Shown: positions 36,501 through 49,126 of the stretch, one piece after another
How positions within the stretch are numbered: the stretch's first letter is position 1
How the letters are laid out: each line of letters begins with the position of its first letter
DNA from: Phialophora verrucosa
Taxonomy: Eukaryota; Ascomycota; Eurotiomycetes; Chaetothyriales; Herpotrichiellaceae
NCBI GenBank assembly: GCA_002099365.1
Contig: MSED01000014.1
Span: 1,426,001-1,490,000 of the forward strand
Reading direction: 5' to 3'
Length of the DNA: 64,000 bases
Notes under the pieces: model-generated
What the model was told of the DNA's origin: nothing
The model's database searches: none
Seen by the model: only the letters and a program-made list of their open reading frames with translations
Position numbers and translations under genes: made by a program

Positions 36501-39500
36501 AAGGTGACAAGTCCACGGTGTTTGAGCATTTCCGTATCCACGCCGCACATCTTTCGGATGTTGTAGATTCTCTCCTCGTACCTGGCAATCATTCGCGTGG
36601 CCGCGCAGATCTGCACCCGTCTGGGACTGAATTCGCTGGCATCAGAATCAAGATTCTTGATAAAAAAAGAGGAGTGCCTCAGACGGCTCAGGCGGCCCAC
36701 GCGGGCCAGTCGGGCCCTAAGCATGGAGTCTGTATAGTTGCCGGCCGGGTGCTATCGATCCCCAAATCAGGCGTGGCTCGTTGTTGGCCTCTGAAGGAAG
36801 CCCATGATTGTGGCAAAGCTCGCGCGAAGTTAAGAGCCAGCTTTCACGTTAGCCTAGGAGGTACATGCCGTTCCGCCCATACCATGTACATAGTAGTAGT
36901 ACCTGTCTATATCTGCACAAGCCAAGGCAGCTCTCTCGGCGCAGAACGACGGACGTGTTGACTACCCCTCGGAACCCCTCCGGGCGTATGATAGGCAGAG
37001 TCGCAACTTCCTTGTGAGGATGCTGCACCAACACTCAAAGGGCTTCGGGTATCAGATGAGGACTTGTTCCCACTCTGCTTTCATGTCGCAAAACCATCGC
37101 GACCTTGAGCCGGTCAACCTAGCTTTGCCGACACGGCGACGTCACGACATCTTGACTGTCAAATCTTGGCCTGACGGCCGCCGGGGAGGCCGTCACGAGA
37201 CCAACTTTCTTATGCGGCTTCAACTCGCTGAGAAGTCAACCATGCTAGGCGTCATTCCTATGGCAGTTATTCGATCGATGGAACAGGTGAAGAAAAAAGA
37301 AATCCAACGATGGAAGAAATTTTGCCATTCTGATTGGCAACTCTTGAAACCACCGCCGAATCCTGTTAGTCTACCCCGCGACTTCTGATCTTTTAGCGAG
37401 TCGAGCGACGCGAGGCACCCCTTAGCCGGGCGCCCAAACATCAGCGGCAAAGCGCCACAGGCCAGCTGAAGGCGGTGACAAGCGGCTCGTGTTCAGTGGT
37501 TCGTTGGATTTTGGCCGGTCGGTTTCTTAATCAGGATTCCTGGCGGTGAGAACGAAAGTCCCCCCAATCAAACCTACCCCTAGGATTTACTTCTTGCGGA
37601 GCTTGTGGCTTGCCCGCTGGGGCAACTTTCCTCATTCATCTGATATCCATGCGATACGGGAACGAGTACCGGATCCCACGGCAGTGGTGGAAATATACAT
37701 AGGCCCGGTGACCCAGGTACGTACCCCTTCGTCATGCTGAAGTTTCTCTCCTGAACACACCAGCATCTCGTGCCTTTTAAGTGCTCACTAGATGCGCCAT
37801 CCTCAGATGATGACGTATCTGTGCTTAAGATTTGCGTGGATTATGTTCTAGTATGTGAAGAAGCGGAATTCTACGGTCAGAACGGTTTGGGTCATGGGGA
37901 CCCGAGTTGTAGGAACATAGGGATGGATGATTGTGCCAGGGACCGACTTGACACATTCCCCCTCGGAGGACAATCGAACACATCACTAGACGTGCACCCC
38001 CACGTCCAAAAGGCGGTATAGACGCGGAGCCAATCATTCGGTCGCGTGGAGGGGTCCGACTCGATCTGTGGGAGAACCGTTTGACCCAAGCGCCCGTCAG
38101 TCGCCACAACCCCGGCACGCAAACACGTCTTGCATGTCAGAGCCGTCTTTCAAGTGTTATTGAACAGCCCTTCGTATCAGAGTAGACTTTGCAATCAGCC
38201 TCCAGGGATCTAGCTCACCTACCGGAGCATAATTATCTGGCAAAGGTGCACTGGGACAGTCTAAATGAATATCCGAAGTCATCGTCGAACTCTGAAAACC
38301 CCCGAATCTGCCGTTCACCAAATCAGCAGCCCATGCCGACACTCCACCAGCAAAGAAATCACACCACAGTATAAAAATATGGTTCGATGTCGATACTTGC
38401 GCTAATTAAAGCGCGAGAATGAATCTCTCTGAAAGTGAACCGAAATCTTTCAAGCTTGCGAGGGGTCACCGAGAATTGCACCTGCCCGTGCTCGACAAGA
38501 CATTGCCGACGTAGAGGATTAGTGAATCATCCGCAGCTCAGCATTAGCCCATGCCTGTATGCGCGCAGTCCCCCTCGCGATAAGCACCTGCTACGAATAA
38601 TTAACCCTCGAAGCAAGCTTTCATCAGAATGATGGATGGCGAATGCCCTACAGGTGGTTTTTGGTTGCATGTCCGAAGCAGGCGTCCCTCATGCCTAATG
38701 TCGTCAAAGGAGGCTTTGTACTGCTCACTTGGAGTCCGTAATGGATGAAGCATACTGACTTGCAAGTAATGCTTTCAACGCGGTAGTACTACCTGCAACA
38801 ACTGATCGGGCTGGGCCTTCCGGCGCTTGGGTCCCAGTACGGCCGGGACTCTATCGTGAATCATGCTCGAGGACCATGCCCATCTTTTTGCGTTACAATG
38901 TCCTACATGCCATACATGCAGCGCGGTATACCCAGCGACTTTCAGAAGCCATGATAACACCGTCGTCTCGTGCAAAACTCCATTTGGACAGCTGCGACTG
39001 CCCCCGCAAACCATCCTGGCATCTTGAGGACCAAGAGCCCTTTCTGGGAGTCGTGGAGGCGATCTTCCAACTGGAACCTCCCCCGCCCTCGACAACGCCA
39101 TCATGCACAGAGATGGAGTCTGGTGCAGCATGTCTCCCTTACCTTTATCGAGTTTCTGAGCTGTCATCTGCTGGAGAGTGTTGTTCAACCATCTCTCTCG
39201 AGGTATCCATCTTCGGACTTTTGTGCTACAGGGTCTGATGGATCGGCACCGCCAGTTGCAAATCCCTTCGCAAAGCGAAAGGTAACGGGAGTCCCTGCGG
39301 CGGGTAAAGCCCCTGGAGGCTGATGCTTGAGCCCCAGCCGCTGATGAACCCTACCTCCAGAAGCAAGCGAGGAGTTCTCTCGGCCATTGGAACCCCCTCG
39401 CGAAAGATTGACCCTTGTCGGAGCGTCAACGTGAACCACACCTCCATGATTTAGCTGCCGGTATATCCACATCGATACTCGCTCCTCCCCGGCAACTCAC

Positions 39501-41670
39501 TCTCCTCCTGGAGTGGAGATAGGGTTCTAGACATTTGAGGCGTGCAGCACAGGGCGGCATCAAAGCAGGGTCGCTTACCTGATAGTGATGCCCGACGTGG
39601 CAAGGGTCTCAGTATTGCCATTATTAATACAGATAGAGGAGAGCGCTAAAGCACCGAGAAGCGGACGTGGCTGTGTGAGGCACACCAAGCATGCATATCG
39701 TCGCAGTCGACGTTGGTTTCGAAGCATGTGCTTTTCCTGCTCATCACGTGATCCATGAGCTGGCTCGGATCAAATCGAACTCAAGCGGTGATGGCCGGTG
39801 GCGGGGAAACGCACGCGCACGCACAGACACCAGCCACGCCCACGAACTCCCACTACTCACACGGGCCTCAGATTCAACTGAGAAGCTCGGTCAATGGCAG
39901 CTGGCGGCGGGGAAGCACGCGCACAGACACCAGCCACGCCCACGAACGCACACATTCACACGGGCCTCAGATTTGATTCAGAACTCGATCAAATTTTCTT
40001 CGTCTACGAGTAATCAATTCAGTCGTCACACCAGCGACTGCCAGATTAGGATGATTTCTTTTACTCAATATGCACAGCACAGTGAACTGCTGTCGCTGCC
40101 TCAACCAATTTTGTGGCAAATTGCAGACTGTCTCTTCTTTCGCTAACGGCTCGCCTACTGTGTCAAAGTGGCAAGCAAAATCCCCAACGATCTGTGCATG
40201 GAGCATTCTAACCGCCGTCACTCCAGTGTTCCCCAGAAGACTGCCCTCGTATTGTGAAAATCTTGCAGTGGCCTCCACCTGGGGTGAGGCTCGACCTCGT
40301 GCCTCTTCCCTCCAGGGTTTGATCCACGTCTCTCCAGGGAGGAGTACTATGCACTCCGCAAACAACATGCAAAAATGATGTACGGCCGAGCTCTGCTCAA
40401 ACACCTGGAGGAGCACAGTGGATACCTTCGTCTACTCTGCAGCGGCCAGACTCTTCGCCCGCTGAAGTGCTCGGAACCAGCGCAACTCGGCGTTTCGATA
40501 TCTCCACCTGTACTCGAGAACAGGCCGCCCATGGCCGGTTTGGCAGCCTGATATCAAGGCTTATGCAAGCCACTCAGTCGCCATATACTCCACCGCTGAT
40601 ATCGCCAACTTGCAAACCGCCGCCGCCGCTCGTCCCGGCCGCGATACGCCGTCCTCAAGGCCAGAAATGGAACGGCCTGCCCAACTGATCCGCCAAGCCG
40701 CCACATGGATACCATGGCGTCCTGGCATTCTCACGTTTGCACATGCTTTTCGACTGACCTCTTACGCACGTCGCACGACCATCGAAATACTTGTGGGCAC
40801 TAGGCCCTCGCACACGAACATGTCACACGAATCCAAACGCTCTCGACTCCGTCAAAAATTTGTTGGGACGAGATCCCTTGCTGATCACTGCAGCGATGGC
40901 GGGGTGCAGTCTGCCCCACGTTGCTGATTGCAGCTCATCTCTTGCGTGATTTGACAGTGGGACAATTTTTCATGCAAGTCATGAGTTTGGCATGTGAAAA
41001 TTTGCTGTGCCTCTCATCGGCCTCGATTCTCTCTCTACGTGTGAACTGGCACTGACTGGATTCCAAGCTCAACGACACGTCGACGATCTCCTCCCCAGAA
41101 TCCTCCTCGAGATCGTGGAGATCCCCAGACACTGCCGCTGCACGGCATGCATGAAAGAGACACGGGCAGACCCAGGGCATACACGAGCGCAGAACTCATT
41201 CGATTGACCATTCATGGACGCAAGCTTTCAACCCACAACCCATTCCAGGTTGTTGGGAGTATGACCGGCGCCCTCCGCGTTCTTGACGTGCGAAAGCGTT
41301 CACGAAGAGCCACCACATGTTCATTTCGAAGCCCCTTTGCCATTGACGACATCGATGGTCAAGACTGACGTGCCATACATGCCGCTTAGCGACGGGCTCT
41401 GGTCTCACTCGGACACAGTTGCCCTGAAAGGTTGCTGGAATGCTCATCCACGACGACCCTGTCGACCGATCCTGATTTTCATGATGGCCTCATTGTGGGC
41501 CCTTTCCAACCCTTAATCAAACCTCAACATTTGTGTGCTCGTTGATCTCTCTGCTGGCTGAGATCTTTGTCGTCGAGAAGCAGTGTGAGAAATCCTCTCT
41601 CACACACACACAGGCGCATGCATCCGCTTCGCTCGTTTAAGCGGTGCTACACCGCCCCCGGTGGTTTTAC
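33573..41670. other. Long tract without a supported gene, possible gene relics
   Basis: This 8 kb tract upstream of the PP1 subunit begins with its presumed promoter and leader, including pyrimidine-rich sequence on the minus strand. Frames of up to 188 codons (35212-35778 minus) show no domain. Minus-strand frames at 36221-36724 are in one phase, separated by two adjacent stops, and may be a relic. Another weak relic, resembling half an ankyrin repeat, lies near 38900-38950. The direct repeat at 39798-39976 is listed separately. Confidence 0.4.
39798..39976. repeat. Imperfect direct repeat, two copies of about 75-80 bp
   Basis: Copy one is at 39798-39878 and copy two at 39902-39976. They share GGCGGGGAA, the CGCGCACAGACACCAGCCAC core, CGCCCACGAA and the end ACACGGGCCTCAGATT. 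Copy one has a small extra CGCACG. Both continue into similar ATTCA-containing sequence. No coding role was seen. Confidence 0.85.
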
Positions 41671-42560
41671 ACCTGCCTGCCTGCCTGCCTGCCTGCCTCT
41701 CTGAGCGGCAGCTACGCTAATGTTAATGCCAATGCGTAGGATCGGGATCGCGAAGGCGAACGCGAAGGGGTCCTCCCTCAAGCTGCCCGTTTCTGCGATT
41801 GACTCTATCATTCCATCAAACCACATCCCACGCCGCCCCTCTTCTTCACTGACGCCAGTTGACTATACTGATTGACAATGGAAATCCCTTTCATCTCCTC
41901 AGGACGGCAGACCTGATAAGCAAGGGTCCAGGTTGACTAACGCAACATCTCTTCTTGAGAGAATCAACTGCTGTTCAACGCCCAAAACACCCCGCCCGCG
42001 AGTTACACTGGCTCCGCCGATCGTACGACACGGTCGTCCTCAAGCTGAGTTTTGCCGACCGTCCACTTCAGTAGTCGTCCCCAGTTCGTTCTCGTCCATC
42101 ATTCCACAATCTGGGGATTGCCACAATCTAGACCCCAGGCCCCCGGATTTCATCATTTCCACAATCCCCTCCCACTTTCCCCGACATCGAAGGTGAATTG
42201 ACGACCTGCCACAACATCACACCTCCTTTCTAATCTGGGATGATGCTGAGAAACACTCAACCAAGCCTAAACCAGACCAAACCGAACCCCTCGCTTGATC
42301 TGCGCGGACACGGCCGTCGCCAGCGGCATGTGCACCTTTCCCAAGGGTGTGAGACACGGTGAAGGCAGGCGTCTTGGCCCAACAATGAGTAACCCCCTCT
42401 CTCGCGATGATGGTCTGTCCTACCTGACACTTGACTGACGTGCGATGGACGCCTACCGACCATAACGGATCTGCTGTGTCTCTGCTGTCTGTCCTTTGAT
42501 TCTCTTGATCGTTCTGCTGTCTTTGTCTTGTTAGTTCTCTGGCACGATACAGGACAATAA
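41671..42560. other. No supported gene; CTGC microsatellite and minisatellite flank
   Basis: A (CTGC)n run, about six units, occupies 41672-41698, and a short CA run precedes it near 41600. The rest is sequence without a convincing frame leading into the minisatellite at 42561. Confidence 0.5.
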
Positions 42561-42765
42561 AGCACGATGCACCACGATATGCCACGATGCACCACGATAT
42601 GCCACGATGCACCACGATATGCCACGATGCACCACGATATGCCACGATGCACCACGATATGCCACGATGCACCACGATATGCCACGATGCACCACGATAT
42701 GCCACGGTATGCCACGATGTACCACGATATGCCACGATGCACCACGATATACCACGATACGATGA
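42561..42765. repeat. Minisatellite with a 20 bp unit
   Basis: About ten tandem copies of a 20 bp unit, GCCACGATGCACCACGATAT, are present. Seven are essentially perfect from 42561 to 42700. Then there is a variant (CACGGTAT, a half-unit insertion, and TGTACC) followed by two to three more. The unit is itself two related 10-mers (GCCACGATGC, ACCACGATAT). It lies about 420 bp downstream of the 3' end of the gene at 43182-47509. Confidence 0.95.
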
Positions 42766-43181
42766 GGACACTACCTAACGATGTATAATATCTAGTTATG
42801 GTGATGAAGAGGGTAAACGCTAAGATATCTATAGCTAGATATATAATCTCAACGAATGTCATCGCCGTTAGACTTAATATTGTCTCTCTGATACTACAGG
42901 CATCGACCGCCTACAAAGGATATGAAAGAAAGTCTAATGTCCTGCTCAACGTCCAAGCACGGTAAACGTCCCCTTCAATGAAATTGCTCTATTCACACGC
43001 CCTTACTATCTATCGCTGTTGCCATCACTATCGCCATCACCAACGCCATCGCCAACGCCATCGCCACCGCCATCACGAACTGCATGTCTCAAGGAAGGGG
43101 GACGTCTGAAACGGCCAGAGTGTTCTATATGGAACGCGCACAAATGTCAAAGGGTTGCTTTCCATCACCATCATTTCATTC
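42766..43181. repeat. 3' flank with an imperfect CCATCG/CCAACG hexamer repeat
   Basis: AT-rich sequence follows the minisatellite to about 42860. From 43021 to 43076 an imperfect repeat of GCCATC/ACCAACGCCATC units occurs. This region should contain the 3' UTR of the large minus-strand gene that ends at 43182. No gene is supported. Confidence 0.6.
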
Positions 43182-46100
43182 TCAATTGCCCGGTCCTTTC
43201 ACTGCAATCTTCTTGACCCACACTCTGAACTTCTCGTCCACTTTCCCGGCCACTCTGTTCCCCCCGCCGGCTTCTTCCCTCTGCAAGGTCTCCGATCGGT
43301 CGAAGAGGCCCCAGTCCCCCAGTGCTTCGAGGGTCTGCTCCATCGACTCGTCCTCCTGGCGCCGATAGCCTTCGTTGGCGGGCCCGGGCAGGAAGGTGTA
43401 GTACCAGGCGAGGAACACGTCCTTGGCATCACGGTTCGCGTAGACCGCGCAGCTGAAGGTCCGGGCCTCGATCTCGTCGCGTGAGATTTCTGTGACGACG
43501 GCGTCTCGGGCCCTTGCCTCCGTCTTCTTCCGTGAGGGCTCGGGCGACGCGCTGGAGCCGAAGAGATCATCGTATCCGTCAGACTGTGGTTCCGTGGTGG
43601 TCTTCTCGGTGGCTTGCTCGGCGCCCTCGGCACCTTCGGCGAGGACTGGAGTGACGGTCTTCTCCCAGTAGACTTTGTAGGTGAAGCGTTCCACGACGGC
43701 GTGTCGCCGCTTCGCCTGTCTGAATCGTTTCTCGCCGAGGTCGACCAGCTCTTTCTCGATCCAGACTCTGGCTTCATGATCCACGTCTGCGCCGAGCATG
43801 AGATGCTGCTCTAACAGCCCGTCTTGGTAGACCGTGTTGCACGACCAATTTCCAGCGTCAAAGACGGTGCCGGGAGGCAGCTGCCCTTGAACGCTGATGA
43901 TGTGCTCGCGAACTTTCTTTTCCGCTCGACCCTTGTCATAGGTTGCTGTAATGCGGTAGTGGTCGGCATCTTCATAGTTTGCGAAGCCCCGATGCGCTCC
44001 CCAGACTATATACTTGCAAACGTGTCGGTCGCCATCTTCGTCATCGTCGTTCGACGAGGCCGCTGTTTCGTCCTCGGTGTCGCTGTTTAAGGCCACCGCC
44101 GTGGCCTTTTCTTCAATGATACTCGGGTCTGCAACCTGCGCCCAGTTCTTTGCTCTGTTGAGTTGCATTTGCCGTAAAAGCTCCGGGTCAAATGATTGAC
44201 GTGACTTCAACTGGCCTGACGTTTGGTGACCCTGTTCTTCTGGTTGAGACGTATGGATGCCGGATGTTTTCTGACGGGTATCCTCCAGACTGTTGATTTC
44301 CCTTGCGGCCAGACCAGGGCGGGACTTCTTTACGTCGAGTCCAGCGCCAAAGACAAACTCAGCTCCATTCTCTTCTTCACTGTCGCTCTCTCCATCTCGA
44401 TAGATCCGCTCGAGCTCTGCTTGGGTCTCGGCGACCTGAGTCTGGAGATCGGCAATTTCCTCAGCATCGGCGGTTTCGAAGAGCTTGAGTTGCGCCCGCA
44501 ATTTCTCCTCTAACTTGTCATGATGGTCGTACTGCGCCTGTCTTCTGTTCTCAGTCGCACTGAGACCACTCCGCTTCAACGTCTTCCGAGGCTTGGAGGG
44601 TTTGGCGCTTTGGCTGGGGAAGGAGTAGACAACGTCTGGCTCTTCTCCGTCCGCAAATCGTACTTGCTTTCTGGAGGTAGCTTCCCGAAAGTCCCTCTTC
44701 CTTGTTGTCTTGCGGCTGTCTCTTCCTGATCGGCGAAGGTCCCCCCAGTGGTCAATGAGCGTCTGGACCTTAGGTAACTCATGGTGTACAAAGTCGACGT
44801 GCTCCGGACGAAAAGTTCGCCTCATTTCCTTCATAATAGCGGCCTCGGTCGGTTCTGGTACATGTCTTGCGGCCTTTTCGATTCTTCTCCTGATGTTGTC
44901 TCGGACATCTTGAATGCGCTTCCTCATTACCTTGCCACACTTGTTTTGGTCAACGACGAGACCGATGAATCTACCGATATCGTAAAGTTCATCCGTTTCG
45001 GTCTGCATGGTTCGATCCGTGAGCTCTCGGTTAGGAAAGCAGAGTAGTTGTGCGAACTCCCAGAATACACTGTCGATAACATCAAGATCTCGCTTTTTCT
45101 CTTTAGCGATTTCGTGCTGTATGATAACTTCTTTCTCTGTCTCTGCTAGCTGATAAAAGTTCTTGGGAAGCGTCAAGTCTTTGGTGTCTGGTGTTCTGGA
45201 GGATACCGGCACGAGTGTCGGTCCTTCCGGGTTAGGAGTGTCATCTTCAACAGCCGCCTTCTTCGCCGCTAGCATCTGGAGTCCAGAAACCGGTCGATCT
45301 TTTGGCTTGTAAGTCACTTCAGTGATTGCATTGATGCAATGATTTTCGTCGTTCTTGTGATCACCTTGAGCCTTCTTCTTGGCGGCCAGAAGCTCAAGAC
45401 CGGACAAGCGCCGACTTTGCGGTGTGCTGCTTCCCTTAGATCGGTCGTTGATAGCAACCTCATCACCTTCCTTATCATAGTCCTCGTCGACATTGCGGGT
45501 GTTCGAGACGCGGTCAATCAGGCTCCGACTGCGGGGACCATCGCCAGGCTTTTTCCCTTGCCGCTCTTCATCAAGCAGAGGCAAACTTGAGACCAAGCTG
45601 GGCAGTGGTCCGCTGGAACCAACGTCACCTCTGGCAAAACCATCACCAAGAGTCAGACCGCTTGCTCTTGTCCCAGCGCCCGCAGATCCTGCGTGCCTCT
45701 GCTTCTTGGCCTCACGCAGGCGCTGCTCCCGATCCGCTAAGGCTAGGCCCTGGGATGATACGTGGCTGCCCGAGGTAGGCCTTGAGAGAGGTTGACATCG
45801 ACTTGCCGGAGCGGATGGCTTGTGATCATAATCAGATAGGTGGCGACCTTGGGTCCGAAATTGCTCAGCAGCCACACGCGATAGAGGGTTTGGGCCAGCG
45901 AGACTACCTTTGTGACGAAGGGTTCTGCTGGGATTATAGGTCAGTTGCACGTCATATATTAGGCACGATCATCCACATACTTGATAGTGTCTGGTGCTCT
46001 CGGCTGTACGACTTTCGAGTCCTCCGTAGCGTGCTGTTGGGCTAGGTCGAGAAGGTCCCCCATTTGTACATCGCCGTCTTTGTCCGACAACAAGTCGCTC

Positions 46101-47509
46101 GCGGAACTATCCTCGGCCTGACCATCGGAGAATGTCTTGTCTTGCTCTGAGCTCGAGCTGCCGCTGGGTATCCCGAGGAGACCGCGTCGGTGCAAAGCTT
46201 TCTCCCGCAATCGCCTGCTACGTTCTGCTCCTGCTTCTTGCTCTTTGAGCATGTACTCGCGAGCCTGCTTCAGAAGCAGGTCTTCCTCACTCAACTCGGT
46301 AGGAGATGCTTTCTCCGCTTTGGCTGACTTTGACGGTGTGCTGAGGTCATGGAATCTCGCCAGCAATTTCAATCGACATTGCTCCTGTTCTTCCAGAGTT
46401 TCACCATCAACGGGTTTGGCCGCGTTGAGTATCTGCGACCAATAGGCTTTGTCCTCGTGGTCCGAATCCTGGTAGAGACAAGATCCTGGGTGCGGGTCTG
46501 GAAGCAACCACTCCTCCTCAAGGCTGAGCTCAAAGCCATCAGGAAATAGGTTGACAAATCCATATTCAGATTTCTTTGCACCATTCGAGGTTTGAAATGT
46601 ATCCTTAGATGGGACCCTCGAACGATCTCCAACGCCAGTGACGTCGGTAGTAGCGATTTCAACTGCCCGTGCAGTGGGTAAAAGACGTCGCTTCTTCTTG
46701 GCTTTGGTCACTGGAACATTGACGGTGGTCTTTGGCTGAGATTGAGAGGGCAGCACGGAAAAGGTCTTAGAACAAGTGTTGACTTGAACGAGCGGAGGGA
46801 CTGAAACTGTGAGAGGGGCATCTGGGTCAAGAGTCGGTAGATCTGCTGACGGCGATGAGTTTATGATGTTCGGAACGACGTGGGTCTCCTTGAGTGCAAG
46901 CCTTGTGTCGAGATCCGAAACGTTTGTCCCGCTATCATGTCTTGCCAGAGAGCCAACATCGCTCTGGGCCTGAGACGAATCGCCGATCTGACAAGACTCA
47001 TATATGTCATCAGAGCCATCGATTATTGCCCATCTAGCTATTTGTGCAGCTTGTGATCTCACGGTCTCCCTGCTTTCGACAGGTGGAAGAGGTCTTGTAT
47101 GGGTAGGCCGTTCGGAGGCCGAGCTCTCCGGCCAAAGAGAAGTCGATGGCGCTGATGCCTGGTTCGGTGGGGAAGAAGCCGTGGTCATCGACTGTTGACG
47201 AGATGCAGAGACAGTCGTTCGAGTTGATCCGTGGCCTCGGGCAATGGATGGTACTCTGGGCGATCCTTGCACTGGCGAAGTGGCAGCTTCCTGCAATGAT
47301 CCGTGGCGTGCTGAGATCCGGGATGCCTGATTCGGAGGATTGTTCGACAAAGCGCCTGGCGATGGTCGTTGCTGCCCGATGAGTCGAGCTGAAGGTGCCT
47401 GGGTCTCTCGAGGAAAGAGAGCAGGACTAGTGTCGATCTTAGAGGTGTTGGCGCCCATTGTTGGAACCCACTGACTGAGACTCGGGGTCGCACGAAAGGC
47501 GCCAACCAT
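43182..47509 (-). CDS. Uncharacterised large protein, 1424 residues
   Basis: I do not recognise a named family. Two long frames, 47509-45981 and 45927-43182, are joined by a 53 bp intron (gtatgt, branch ctgac, cccag) in phase. Residues 1-310 are Ser/Pro/Thr-rich, with a basic KAKKKRR near 271 that could be a nuclear signal. A second ATG at codon 18 would give MGANTSK, an N-myristoylation-type start. Near 685-694 and 724-733 the motif SGLxxLAAKK occurs twice. Residues 765-930 are charged helices and 980-1035 a coiled coil. An alpha/beta-looking block from about 1155 (KYIVWGAHRGF) through FTYKVYWEK is probably a globular domain. The rest is acidic linker. A nuclear or scaffold role is a guess. 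Confidence 0.85.
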
Positions 47510-49126
47510 AGCGCTGAGCAGCTTCTGCTAATCGAAGATTAAGGCAGGCGCGGGTAAGTGTTCAACGTAATGACTGCAAGTGGAAGCAAGAGGGGCGCGG
47601 AGACATGGGCAGAAGATTTGTAGAGTGTAAGTTGATAGTGATAGATCGGTGAAATGTCACTCCCAAACCTTGAAGGAATGATGTTTTCTCAGGATGAATT
47701 GACGGCTGCCGAGTCCGTAAGTGAAAAAGTTCTCAGAGTGACAGAACTCGCGCCTTGTAGGGCACTTGGGAGCCCAATGTATCAAGATGTGCAGTGGTGA
47801 TGGAGTTGTCGATCAATGAGGAAAATTGTAAGAAAGGACATCCGTGGACTGAGCGGGCGGGGACGGTACGAATGGCTGCAAGTAGTGGTAAGGTGAAACT
47901 CACATCCGAAGCGTGCAACAGTCTCCACGATGCTCAAATCAATAGTAAGAGAAATGAAGAGAAGAAGACGAAAATAGTTGACGAGCATGAAGTCGACAGG
48001 CTTCTCGGAGCAAGAAGGGTCTGACGACGACGCCTGCCAAGACTCCTGCTACGTACAGCACCAAGAGATGTGATACTGGAAGATTTGACCAAAGCACCTT
48101 GTCAAGACGGAATCGAAGAGACGGTTGAGATAACTGCGATCCATCTGAAGTGGCCCTTTATTGGAAGCGTTTACGGAGTCGGCATACCGGGAAACAACGC
48201 CATGCTTGGGCCGCCAGTTGACAGGAGGAATGTCACCAGGTAAATAAACTTGGCCATTGGGGAAGTTAAGCCAGTTGTGCTTGGTTTTGAAGGACGCGGT
48301 TGCAAAACGGAGACTGCTAGGAAGGCTGCTGAGCGGCAGATTGGAGCCTGGGACTCGAGTCCATGTACCCCTTCACGGCCGTGAAGCCGGAAACAATTGG
48401 GGTTGTCGCGTAGGAAGGTTTGAGTGAAGGTTATGTATGAGTCTGCGGTTTGTGAGTGCGGAGGAGGATACAGCGCACGTTCTTGTGAAGCTTCATGATT
48501 CTTGCACTGACGCATGTATGCATTGACGAAAGCTCCAAGGCCGGACAACAGGGGATGACGTCCGGGAATTACCGACCAGTATTACTCCTGTGGGTTGGAC
48601 GCGACTGAAGGAGACAGGGAGTGGCTGATGGTCGTCACTCGTCGTCCACTTCGACCGCCGTCTGTCCTGTGGGAAGTGAAAGTGTTGATTGTCTGCACAG
48701 GCTGATATCGACCCCATTATGGCTTCTTGGATGTCATCAAGCGCCTAGCAGCAATACCAATTGAATAGACTCGCCGAAAAGAAACTGCGGGCGTCCTGAA
48801 AGTAGAATTGGAAGGATTATTGCGAGGTAAAAGGCACAGCCGACGGGGAGCAGATGGATTTTGTCAACATGGGCGTTTGCAGTTGTCAAACACGCCAAGA
48901 AGACCGACACGTGCAAGGCTGGACAAACGGTGGGCAAGGCTGAGCCCAAGAGATCGCTCCTGGTGTTGTAGCAGGATGCAATGAACAAATTCTAATTAAT
49001 TAACTTACTACGTACTCTGGAAGTTGAACGTTGAAATGTTTTCACTGCGAGCCACAACATCACAGACTACAAGAACAGCCCTGTTTTTGGGTGACCAAAC
49101 TTCGGAATGATTAGGTTGGATATTCA
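47510..49126. other. Intergenic, no supported gene
   Basis: This tract includes the promoter of the 1424-residue gene. Minus-strand frames at 48171-48548 and 47782-47988 contain short hydrophobic stretches, one resembling a signal peptide (MAKFIYLVTFLLS at 48264). No downstream exon could be joined with confidence. Confidence 0.4.

Noticed and set aside
38890..38960. Minus-strand fragment GYTALHVWHVGH resembling half an ankyrin repeat
   Set aside because: It is only about 12 residues with no second repeat, so chance similarity is likely.
42217..42862. Long open frames encoding 20-residue repeats such as GISWCIVAYRGASWHIVVHR
   Set aside because: These are an automatic result of a 20 bp minisatellite without stops in any phase, and are not evidence for a protein.
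48171..48548. Possible small secreted protein starting MAKFIYLVTFLLS at 48264
   Set aside because: The frame ends after 28 codons, and I could not join a downstream exon with convincing splice signals.
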